NCBI GenBank assembly: GCA_035048495.1
Contig: CM068553.1
Location: forward strand, 31,768,978 to 31,832,977
From: Euptelea pleiosperma
Lineage: Eukaryota; Streptophyta; Magnoliopsida; Ranunculales; Eupteleaceae
Direction: 5' to 3'
DNA: 64,000 nt
Within the stretch, counting starts at the first letter, position 1; every line of letters begins with the position of its first letter. Both the position numbers and the translations under genes were made by a program. The notes beneath the pieces were generated by a model. That model did no database searches. It saw only the letters and a program-made list of their open reading frames with translations, and was not told the DNA's origin. Shown piece after piece: positions 24,163 through 34,200 of this stretch.

Positions 24163-24792
24163 TAAGTGCGTAAGATTTATAGAAGTGGCGAAGAACCCAT
24201 TGCTCAGTAGACTGAAATGAAGGAAGTCTTCATGGAGAAGTAATTGTCTTTGAGCTATCGCGAGAGACTTTTAGATCAATGGCAATCCCTTAGCCCAAGA
24301 TCTATGTCTGTCGCTCATTACATCGCAAAATTCAACGAATACATGATGCGATGTAACATCAGGGAAAACCCTCTGATGACCTTATCCAGGTTTCGTATGG
24401 GTCTTCGATTTGAGCTATAGAGAGGGCTGATTCCCTATGATGTCCACACTTTGGGGCATGCCCATTAGGTGGCCAAGATTTAGAGTGGCATCTTAAATTG
24501 TAGTATGAGAGATGTTTTGACTCCTGCAACCCAGCTACTAAGCCCCTTACCTTGGGATCGAAACCTGATGTTCGGAGTCAGCCTCCCTTGGGAGCGAAAC
24601 TATGCATCATCAAAGCCCTTTTATCTTAGAGGTGACAGGTTTCCATTCAGTTTTCTTCTTATAAGGACACCTTGTGGTGTGATGTTGGTACCTATGGATG
24701 TAGGTCATATGATTCTGGGTAGGACTCGATTTTACTTAGGATCGAAACGTCACACTGTTCGGCAGATCGACCATGTGTTCCTTTATTTATGA
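24163..24792 (+). pseudogene. Decayed Gypsy gag-protease fragment
   Basis: Reading across stops and frame changes, 24200-24480 gives Gag residues (RERLLDQW-like, then RSMSVAHYIAKF, ENPLMTLSRFRMGL). The frame at 24505-24792 ends in PMDVGHMILGR, the end of the Gypsy aspartic protease. The same family recurs at 48700-49510, 50379-51000 and 55290-55910. Several stops and a gag-protease junction shorter than normal show that it is a relic. Assignment to the Gypsy group is clear; the exact lineage (Tekay- or Reina-like) is a guess. Confidence 0.7.
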
Positions 24793-24857
24793 AGCCAAGA
24801 GGATTAAGTTGAGCAGGGAAATAAAATCCCTAGAAAAACTCAAATCCTAAGAGTCAG

Positions 24858-25331
24858 ATGACTCAAAGGAGAAAGGTGCCAAAGAATAATGTTGCTTCAC
24901 CTACACCCAGAACTCCTAGAGTTAGATTTATATGGGTCAGGAAAGATTCTCTAAGGTGTAACGTGAGCACCACAAAAAATGCTAAATTTAAAGGTAGCAC
25001 CTGGCTACTAGATGGTGGTTGCTCAAGACATGTTACTGGGAAGTTACTGGGAAGATAATTGTATACTTCCTTTGAAGTGCTCCCCGGGAATGACACTATG
25101 ACCTATGTTGACGCCAGCCGTGGTTATATCACAAGAAATGGAACTGTACTACCTTAGACGAAGTGCTTTACATGAAAGGCATTGAGGAACATTTTAAGCA
25201 TCAGTCAGATTTGCGACCAGAAGAATATAGTTCAATTCACTGAGTCTGGTTGCGACATTTTTGATGAGTTCGGACGAACCATCATGAGAGGAAATAGAAA
25301 CAGAGACGGCTGCTACACCATAACTGAAATG
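24858..25331 (+). pseudogene. Decayed Copia fragment (protease and GAG-pre-integrase)
   Basis: The frame starting at 24858 contains WLLDGGCSRHVTG, the Copia protease start (normally D-S-G-C-S-x-H-M-T-G), followed after stops by NILSISQICDQ and FTESGCDIFDEFGR, typical of the GAG-pre-integrase domain. It directly follows the Gypsy fragment in the same orientation, so two element classes are joined here. At least three stops or shifts are present. Confidence 0.75.
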
Positions 25332-25888
25332 CCATTCAATCATACCTATGATCCAAATCTAAAAAGGTATTTTTCCTACTATTTTCCCGAGGGCTTCAAG
25401 TTCTACATCACTATTCTTTTTCTCAATTCTTATTCCTTGGAGTTATGATGTGTAGTTTTTGTTTTCTCCGTAGTTTTTCTGCTTTAATTTTAATTCTGCA
25501 AAAATTGTTTTGTTAGGATTTGTTTCAAGAAGAAAAAAAACTAGAAAAAGTTGGGAAATAAAAAATATTTGTGTTAAGTAGAATTGATAAATTTTCTGCT
25601 ATACATAATTGAATTTAAGATTTGATGGGCATTAACTTTATAGAAAAATCTAAAACTAGGACTTGACACTAAGAATAATCTGACAATCACTGTAGAAATT
25701 CTAGATAATTCTTAAGATTAGTCAGATTTACTAGTTGGAATTCGGTAAAAATTTATTCAGTTTTATCTGATAACTTCACATGCACACTGATTTACACTGG
25801 TAGGTACGGATTTGATAGTGGTATAAAATCTTGTACAATTTGGGATTAGGAATAAACCTATACTGATTATAACTTCAAATTAGTAGTG
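25332..25888. other. AT-rich spacer, nothing recognised
   Basis: No long frame, no clear repeat and no family recognised between the Copia fragment and the first tandem-array unit. Confidence 0.4.
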
Positions 25889-26599
25889 TTCATGCTCTCA
25901 TTTGATTTCGAAACTTTACTACAATCGACTGTTAGCCTCCCTTTGAGATAGTTCTCCATGGAAAAAGCTACCTCCAAACAATAGAGTGAAAGCCATCTGT
26001 ATGGGCCCGTTAAAATTGATGTCTGATTCTATTGCTGTAGAAAAGGGCTACCTATTCTAGGAGAGTGAAAGCTACCATTATAGACAAGTGAAAAATAAAA
26101 CTACTTGTTAAAAGATGAGAACTGAAAAAGAAAAATCCAGAGTTAATAAGTTAATAAAAACATCCATATTTGCTCTCAGTTGATTTCGAAACTTTACTAC
26201 AATCGACTGTTAGCCTCCCTTGAGATAGTTCTCAATGGAAAAAGCTACCTCCAAACAATAGAGTGAAAGCCATCTGTATGGCCCCGTTAAAATTGATGTC
26301 TGATTCTATTGCTGCAGAAAAGGGCTACTTATTCTAGGAGAGTGAAAGCTACCATTAGAAACAAGTGAAAAATAGAACTACTTGTTAAAAGATGAGAACT
26401 GAAAAAGAAAAATCCTGAGTTAACAAGTCAATAAAAATAGCTATATTTGCTCTCAGTTGATTTTGAAACTTCACTAAAATCGACTGTTAGCCTCCCTTTG
26501 AGATAGTTCTCCATGGAAAAAGCTACCTCCAAACAATAGAGTAAGCCATCTGTATGGCCCCGTTAAAATTGATGTCTGATTCTATTGCTGCAGAAAAGG
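25889..26599. repeat. Tandem array, left segment (278-bp type units)
   Basis: Two full units and a partial one, counted from the anchor ACAATCGACTGTTAGCC at 25921, 26199 and 26476 (spacing 278 and 277). Both full units carry the longer connector (TTTGCTCTCAGTTGATTTC type). The array is cut at 26599 by the 5' LTR of copy 2 and resumes at 41954. Confidence 0.92.
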
Positions 26600-27040
26600 G
26601 CTCAAAAGTGCTTATTTTAAGCAATTATCCTTTTAGCGTTATTGCATTCTCCTACGTAAAATACTCTATTTACCTACTTTTCTACGTAGAAGTCTCTTTT
26701 GTTGCGTAGAACACACTTTTCTGGACGAAATGGTATATTTGCATGCATTAAACACATTTTTGGAAGTCTAGACATTGAGTCGTTCTGATAAAGTCTCATT
26801 ACGCGCTTCTTCTGTCGCAGGAAACCCCGATGGGACAATTCTCGAGAATGCGGGCCCACAATCAACCTCTAGAACCTATGATCAAAGCTCAAGAGCCAGT
26901 GGGCTAAGATAAGAAGTTACCAGCCAAATGATGGGAGAAACTAGAGAGTCGGAAGAGCCTGGGAAAAGACCAAGAGAGAGAAAGAATCAAGCCCCAAGAG
27001 AAGAGAATAAAGGCATTAAAGCTTGACCAACTAACACAAG

Positions 27041-27110
27041 TCAAAGAATTGCTTAGTTGGTGAAGCATGAAGTAGACCAAGTCAAAGACCAGGGTTCAAG
27101 ACTCTCTGCT
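27041..27110 (+). other. tRNA-like block with Pol III A and B boxes in LTR
   Basis: TTGCTTAGTTGGTGAAGC (27049-27066) fits a tRNA D-arm and A box, with a perfect 4-bp D stem (GCTT/AAGC). GGTTCAAGACT (about 27093) fits the B box about 40 bases downstream, with 4 of 5 T-stem pairs. No acceptor stem forms, so this is a tRNA-derived or SINE-head-like piece and not a tRNA gene. It is repeated in the 3' LTR at about 39430-39499. Confidence 0.45.
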
Positions 27111-28252
27111 AGTATTTTCTCTTTAATTTTATAATAATTTCTCTCTCCTCCCTCTCTCTCTCTAAACCTCACTCTCCCTCCACTCTCAAATCTCAAACAT
27201 CCAACCCTCTCTCCTTCCGATACCACTATCCTATGGCCTACCTTAGCCAATCATCACCGTTTGATAGTCAGTCCAATCACCCACCATCCGATCACCCATC
27301 TCACCATCTAAGAATTCAATGGCCCTCATCATTCCATGTTCATGGGCCAAAGCCAAGCTAAAATGCAAGCCCATTATCAATGAGCCATTCTATGGACCCC
27401 ACATCCTTGCATAATTTAAGGTGGGCCCCACAATTTTTAACTTTCAAAAGATTCTTTAAAAAAAAAAAGGGGGAAGAGCTTTTAAAATGTTTGAAAAATT
27501 GGAATGACTTATCAAAATTAAGAAGATTTACAAAAATGAATTGTGGTTTCCAAAAGAAGATGATTTCTTAAAAAGAGAAGAAAACGTTTTTAGAAGGTGG
27601 GGATAAATCTAACGGGTGAGAAGAACGGGGGGGTTTCTAATTTGCATGTACAATGCCACATTTTTGGAAAGGCGCTCCCACTTATCTCTCCTCCACATTT
27701 TACCTTCGAGGTGGTAGCTCCCAAAGGGGAGAAGAAAAGGAAACCCAAAATTCCTAAAACCGTATCATCTTTCCCTCCTTCTTCTCGCTGGCTGACCGAA
27801 CCTCCCCCATTCGATCTCTCTCTTGCTGGCCGCCCTTCTCTCTCCCATTCTCCATCCACGTTTTCCTTCAAAAAAAAAAATAAAAAAAATAAAAAAAAAA
27901 CCCTTCAATGCTAAGCCGTCTTCACCAAACAGAACCGCCCCCATCTTCATCTCTTCTACTTGCTGGAACACCATCCAGCCTCTCACCTTCATCGTCACTT
28001 ACCTTCAACGGTGGTGGATCTAGCACTGCCAAAACGCTACAACTCTCCACCGCCCCACCCTTAGTAGGTGCTGCACAAAAGTGAGCAGCTGCCGTTCACT
28101 TACCACAGTCTCCATCCACCGTCTCATCCTCGACAAACTCGCCGTCCTTCACCTCTTCCAACCCCTTATCAAAGCATCCCTTCACCTGCAACTTATTTGC
28201 AGGCCATCCGAGCTTCCCATCTCTCAAAAGAAAAAAAATAGTTTTAAGATCA

Positions 28253-28277
28253 CCGGAGTTGCAGGTTGCAACTCCGG
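28253..28277. repeat. LTR hairpin 1
   Basis: CCGGAGTTGCA and TGCAACTCCGG form an 11-bp perfect stem with a 3-base loop. The equivalent in the 3' LTR is at about 40636-40660. Confidence 0.8.
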
Positions 28278-28415
28278 CAACCTCCATTACCGCCTGCACC
28301 AATCTCTTCTTCTCCCCACGTCTCAACCCATCTCTCCATCTCATTCTCTCAACTTTCTCCTCCTAACAGCAGGTTCGTCACCAAGGGAAGCATCGTTCCC
28401 TTCATCCGCCTCTCA

Positions 28416-28441
28416 CCGGAGTTGCAGACCTGCAACTCCGG
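28416..28441. repeat. LTR hairpin 2
   Basis: CCGGAGTTGCAG and CTGCAACTCCGG form a 12-bp perfect stem around two bases. The equivalent in the 3' LTR is at about 40798-40823. Confidence 0.8.
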
Positions 28442-29058
28442 TCGGAGCCACCTCTTGCACCATCGTACAGGCCTGCTACTCCTCTTCACTGACTGCCTGC
28501 AACCTAGTAGGCTCGCCCACGCCTTGCTCAGCCAATCAGTGGAGAGCATAGGTTCTTCTTCAATCCACAGGCTTATCCTTCTCTTCCACTCCGCCGGTCT
28601 GCTCCCACCTGCAACTCCGGTAGCTGCAGCTTTCACCGCCCCCTCTTCTATCAAAAAAATAAAATAAAATAAAAAGAAAAGGAAGGAAAAGAAGAGAAGG
28701 GCAGGGGTTTGGTCATCCATAACCGTTGGATCCCCCTCCACCATTGCAGCTGCTGCCACCACCATCGATCACCACACGTTTTCTCCTCCTTGGTCCCACT
28801 CCATTACCGTCTCCCCTTCCATCTCCTCCCATCTCTCTCAAGACCGTCGCCCCCATCTCTGCTACTCACGGTTTGGCTGTGTACTTAGCCAAGATCCTGC
28901 ATCTCCACCTCGCCTTCACGCCTTGGCCAACAGCCAACGGTCCAACACCACCATTCACTGCTGCATCACTTCTCCACTTACCAAACCGCCTGCAAATCCC
29001 TCTAACAGCAACGTCTTCATCCTCCTTGGAATCATAATCGCATCACCAGCAATCTCCG

Positions 29059-29482
29059 GTAAGTTTCAGAGGTGAAAAACTTTCTCTCTCTAGACCTTTC
29101 TAGCATCACTTTCTCTCTCCCCCATATTTTCTCTCTCTAGGATAGCCTTCTTCGATATTTCTCTCTCTACATTTTCTCATTTCTCTCTCTAATTTTTATG
29201 GCTTTCTAGGTTATTTTTGAATTTAATTTGATTTTGTAAGACTCATTGAGGATGAATAAAATTATTATTTTTGCATTTGTTAGTTTACTTTTGTGTTTTT
29301 GGTTGTTTGTGGTAATTTCTCTCTCTAAAAATCACTAAGCATTTTTAAATCCATCACCATTCTCACCTCTCCATGTTTTCTTGATAAAAATCCGTTATTT
29401 CATGTCTTTGAATTACGCACATTAACCCCGAGTGCGGACGATACCCGACACGAGCCACTGTACAACCCTGTGATTTTTGCAG
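29059..29482 (+). other. Candidate leader intron in 5' LTR of copy 2
   Basis: CTCCG/GTAAGTTT at 29059 and GATTTTTGCAG/GATTT ending at 29482, 424 nt, with several CTCTCTCTAG tracts between. The pair is identical in the 3' LTR (41443-41866). Confidence 0.35.
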
Positions 29483-29571
29483 GATTTGAGTGAACAAGAT
29501 TCGGATAATTACAAAAATTATTGATTCTAGGGTTTTCGTAACCAACGACGCGGAAAAACCCTACTTTCAAA

Positions 29572-29592
29572 TGGCGCCGCTGCCGCTCGGGT
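29572..29592 (+). other. Primer-binding site of Athila copy 2
   Basis: TGGCGCCGCTGCCG begins two bases after the LTR end, as in copy 1. Probably a tRNA-Asp-type site with mismatches. Confidence 0.65.
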
Positions 29593-31278
29593 GTTCGGGA
29601 GTGCGAAAAAGGACGTAAAGATGGAATTGGAAAGTTGCTGAAGCGAAAAGCTGCTCAATTTGGCCAGCCCGACCTTTTCGGGAAACTTTCTATTTTTTGT
29701 TTTTGTTGATTTTTAGCAGTTTTTAAATTACTATTTTTAATGCCTCGGAAGGCCGAGTGCAATTTGTAATAATTTAGGAATTTTACTGCTTTCCATATAA
29801 CTGCTAGATCTTGTTCTAGGGTTTTTTAGAAACCCTAGATTAAGTGGAAATTACCAAAAAAATTAAAAAATCAAAATTCAAAAAAATTAGGGTTTTATAT
29901 TCTGCAGATTTTTAGAAATCACCATTCAAGGATTTGCGATTTTTGGAAAGATTCTAAGATCTTGAAACTTTGCTAAATTAGGGTTTCCCCTCTTAGAAGT
30001 TTCCTCTTTAGAAGAATTTCTATTTTTAGAAATCTTCCGAATTTGGAAAAGTCTGCAAAAGGAAACGCCCCAAATCTAGCAGAATTTCAATTTTGGGAAA
30101 TTTTCCAAAATTATAAGGGATCTCGCAACCAAATCTTTCTTGGAAGATCTCCACAGTTCGGGAAACTTCCCAATCTAGGTATTTTCCAATCTGGGAATTC
30201 CTAAATTTTAACCCATCTCGAATTTGGAAACTAATTCAAAAACTTGCCTAAATTCAATGCTTGTTCAGTGAACCCTAAAAAGGCACGGATCTTCCAAATA
30301 GAATCCCACATACCTAGACCGTGCGATCTAACTTTTCTGCAGGAACACGATCCAGTGTGGGTAGAGAGCGAAAGCTCAAAGAGGTGGAGTCGGGCCCAAG
30401 CCCATTAGGATACCCCTCTCTAACCCACGGAGGCGACCCCGTGGCGTGGCCCACGGGAGGTAAGTCTCTATCCTCGCCTTGAGTGCGATACTGCGCCATT
30501 GGGTGACTCATTGCCGCTTGTCTATTTGCTTTCGCATCCATATTCTTCGACTTGCGTGGCGTGGCCGTTAATCAATCCACTCTAAGAGAGCAAACCCAGC
30601 TCCAAATTGAAACTGGTGGGATTTCATCACCCACCTCATCATTCCAACTGATTTGATCCCAAGGCTCCATTTAATTAAAAAGAATCAAGAAGTAGAGCCA
30701 ATTAGCCCGGTGTTCGAGGAAAAATCCACGCAAAGCGAACCCGCTTAACATCCAATCGAAATAAGACCACGAGCGCGGGTCCCTGTTGTCTAACACACCT
30801 ATAAGTCCCTGCTACTCAAGTACACTGAGCTCGACGTGGCATCTTGGACTATTCGGCGGTTAGTTGCATGTGGACTAGGAACACGCATCAACCCTAGCTT
30901 AACCCGAGGGAACACTCTTCTTATACACTTGACCAATCCGGTTAGTCTGGGATGTACTTAAGTCAGCCATTGTGCCGCACGTCTGTCTAGGCTTCGGATT
31001 GCCTTGTTGTTAACTAGAGTTAGTACTAAAGGATTCGCTCTGAAGAGTGTAGCCTGGTGAGAACCTCTGAGTGCAAAACAGTTAGTCCGGCGGTTAAAAG
31101 ATAAACCAGTGGTCCGCCCACTGTCATAATCTACTCTAGCCCCAAAACTAACAAAAATAATTCCTAAAATATATCCTGATTGCTTAGAATAGGATTATCT
31201 GTGCTTGGTGTGCATCATTTAGGATAGTGTTCCTCTCTGGCAACTTTTTGCCAAGTATAGAGCTTGCCTCATTCGCGT
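29593..31278 (+). other. Athila copy 2 untranslated leader
   Basis: About 1.7 kb without a convincing frame on the element strand, matching the leader of copy 1 closely. Confidence 0.7.
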
Positions 31279-34200
31279 ATGCCCGTTTGGAATCGTCCGA
31301 ACAAACGCTTGGTTCGATCTGAGAATCACGTACCTACAGTGGATCCTCCACTGAATTCTTCCCCATCTCTTTCCCCACCCGCCTCCCCCAGTACTACTAC
31401 CTTTGTAGTCATGGCAGTCGAACGACCTCTTATCGAGACGTTCGCTCCTATCTCTGCCAATCCACCCACTTGCATTGTTCTCCCACCTACTACGGCGGTA
31501 CAGTTCGAGATCAGGCCACAGACGATCCAAATGCTGCCAACCTTTCGTGGTCTCCCAAGAGAAGACCCTTATTCCCATATTAGGGAATTCCAACATGTCA
31601 TCCTACTTTTCAAGAATCAGAACCTTGATGATGACAATGTCCGTCTGCGAGTTTTCCCATTCTCGCTCAAAGACCGAGCCTCAGATTGGCTCTACTCCTT
31701 ACCCGCTGATTCAATCAACAGTTGGAAAGAATTGGTGGGCAAATTCATGTCTAAATTCTACCCCATGACTCGGACCAACCAAATGAAGCAACTCATCCAG
31801 GACTTTCGACAGAAGTCCGAGGAGAAATTTTTCGAAGCATGGGATAGATTCCAAGACTACCTGACTAAGTGTCCCCACCATAGCATCGACAAGGGCAATC
31901 TTGTCCACGTCTTCTATAAGGGACTTACTGATGAGTCCTGGACCATGGTAGAGTCAATGTGCCAAGGAAAATTCCTACACCAAACTCCGACCGATGCATA
32001 CAAATTCTTGGGAGAGTTAGGAGAAAACTCTCAACATTGGACGACTGACTCAGAGTTCAGTCGAACCACTTCAGTCCAAAGGACAACCAAGGGACATGAT
32101 GCTATAGCTGATACTGAGCTTCGATCTGTTATTCAAGAGTTGAGCAAGTCAGTCTCGGCACTGGCTGTGTCTGTACAAAAGCCTACTCAACAATCTACCC
32201 CAGTCATGCATGTGGGACACGAGAGCCCTATGGAATCCTGCACCCTCTGTCTGCAACCCTCCCATACTACTGAGCATTGTCCTTTGAATGAAGGATGGTC
32301 TAATCCTCTTCAGGAAGAAGTTTGTGCTTTCAGCACATACAAACCACCCACTCAGAACTCGTATAGTCAATCTTATCATCCAGACACGAGAAGCCACCCT
32401 AACTTCTCTTGGAGGCCTCAGTCTACTCAACCACAAGCTCAACCTCCGCGTCAGCCTCAGGGCATGTATCCTCCTGGGTTCAATCAACCCAATAGGCAAT
32501 TCAATCAGGGACAATACCAGTAGAGTCAGTACCCATCTACTCAAAACCAGCAGTTCCAACAGGGTCAATACTCTGGACAACAGAGCACATTTCAGAATCA
32601 GCAAAGAGTTCCCCAGAACTTTCAGAACCAACAGATTGTCCCAACTAATTCTTCCGCCTATAACTATAATGCCCCGATGAGCTCGAGTCGCGAATTGGTG
32701 CCTCAGCTCCCATTAGCTGCCCCCCAACAGTCGGTCGCCAAACCTGGTATTGAGGACCTTCTAGCTCAACTCATTACTCAATCTATGCAACACCTAGAGC
32801 AACAGCAACAGCAATCCATGCTTCGTCTAGAGCAACGTCTAGGTAACTTAGAAGCTGAGAAAGCTAAGGGGATCTTTCCTAGCCAACCCATTGCCAACCC
32901 TAAAGGAAATGCCAAAGGGGCAGTATATGAGATCGGATCCCAATCTCAAAACCAGAATGAGAACTGTCAAGGGGAGGTGCAAGCTGTAACCACCCTACGA
33001 TCTGGAAAAACTGTGGACATGGGAGTCCAACCACCACCGATGCCATCTCCAGCACCCATCACTCGTACAGAGGAAACTAGTACCAATCCTACCTCTGCTT
33101 CTTCCACCTCTGCACCAACATCTGATATCCCTGTGCAGAAATCGAAGGCTAAAGACAAATCCATTTGTCGAGTAAAGCCTCCCTTCCCGGACAGACTTGT
33201 CCAAGATAAGCGGGATCAGCAATTCTCAGAGATCTTAGACGTCTTTAAAGACGTCCAGATCAATATCCCATTCCTTTCTGCTATCAAGCAAATCCCATCC
33301 TATGCCAAATTCCTCAAGGACTTGTGCACAGTTAAGCGGCGTACGCATGTACCCAAAGCTGCCTTCTTGGCCGAAAAAGCTACCGCGTTCATTCAACGCA
33401 ACAGTGTGATCAAATACAAGGATCCAGGTAGCCCAACTGTCCAATGTGAAATTGGCGACAACTTTAGCTGCACTGCCTTGCTAGATTTAGGGGCTAGCGT
33501 CAACCTCATACCATTCTCGGTATATCAGCAGTTAGGACTGAAAGATATGAAGCCTACCAATGTCACCCTAAAATTGGCTGATCAGTCCATCAAGATTCCA
33601 AGAGGAATCATTGAAGATGTCCTAGTAAAAGTCGCTGACTTTTATTATCCTGTGGACTTTATCATTCTAGACACCGAGCCGTGTCAGGATAACCGCATTC
33701 CGGTCATCTTAGGCCGTCCATTCCTTGCCACCGCGAACGCACACATCGGGTGCCGGGACGAAAACATGTCCATTGCTTTCGGTAACCTCAAAGCTGAGGT
33801 CAACATCTTTCATTTAATGCAACAAGATGCCGATCGCGAAGTGACCGATGAAATGTGTGCCGTTGAGAGTCTAATCCCAGACTCCACCGAAGATATTCTT
33901 AAGCAGTGTCTAGAACACTTTGGAGCTGACTTTGCAACAGAGTCAGCTATTTCTGATCTCAATGATCTTTTGGAGACTGCTCCACTGATAGAGATCCCCG
34001 CTCCTCTCATCGAGTTCGAGCCTCTGATAACCATGGCCAGAGAACCCATCATTCCTTTACCTACTGAAGTCAAACCTCTTCAATCCGTGTCTTCTGTGAC
34101 ACCTATTTCTACTTCATCTGCTCCAATATTGGAGCTTAAGCCTCTTCCCACAGATCTTTCCTATGCCTATCTTGGTCCTAAGGAAACCTACCCTGTCATT

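Larger units (their letters stand above)
26600..29569 (+). mobile_element. 5' LTR of Athila copy 2 (first 9 bases lost)
   Basis: About 2970 bp, ending CCTACTTTCA at 29569 and followed by the primer-binding site. It matches the 3' LTR (38981-41953) with only scattered differences, indicating a fairly recent insertion. The terminal TGATATTCG is missing: the array sequence AAAAGGGCT runs straight into CAAAAGTGC of the LTR, with GCT shared by both sides. It includes a tRNA-like block (27041-27110), two strong GTTGCA hairpins (28253-28277 and 28416-28441) and a splice-like pair (29059/29482). The CT-rich 3' half resembles a plant transcript leader. Confidence 0.92.

Noticed and set aside
27590..29037. 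Frames of 80-156 codons in the copy 2 LTR, repeated at 39917-41459
   Set aside because: They come from low-complexity CT/CA-rich LTR sequence, overlap one another on both strands, and differ between the two LTRs by frameshifts.
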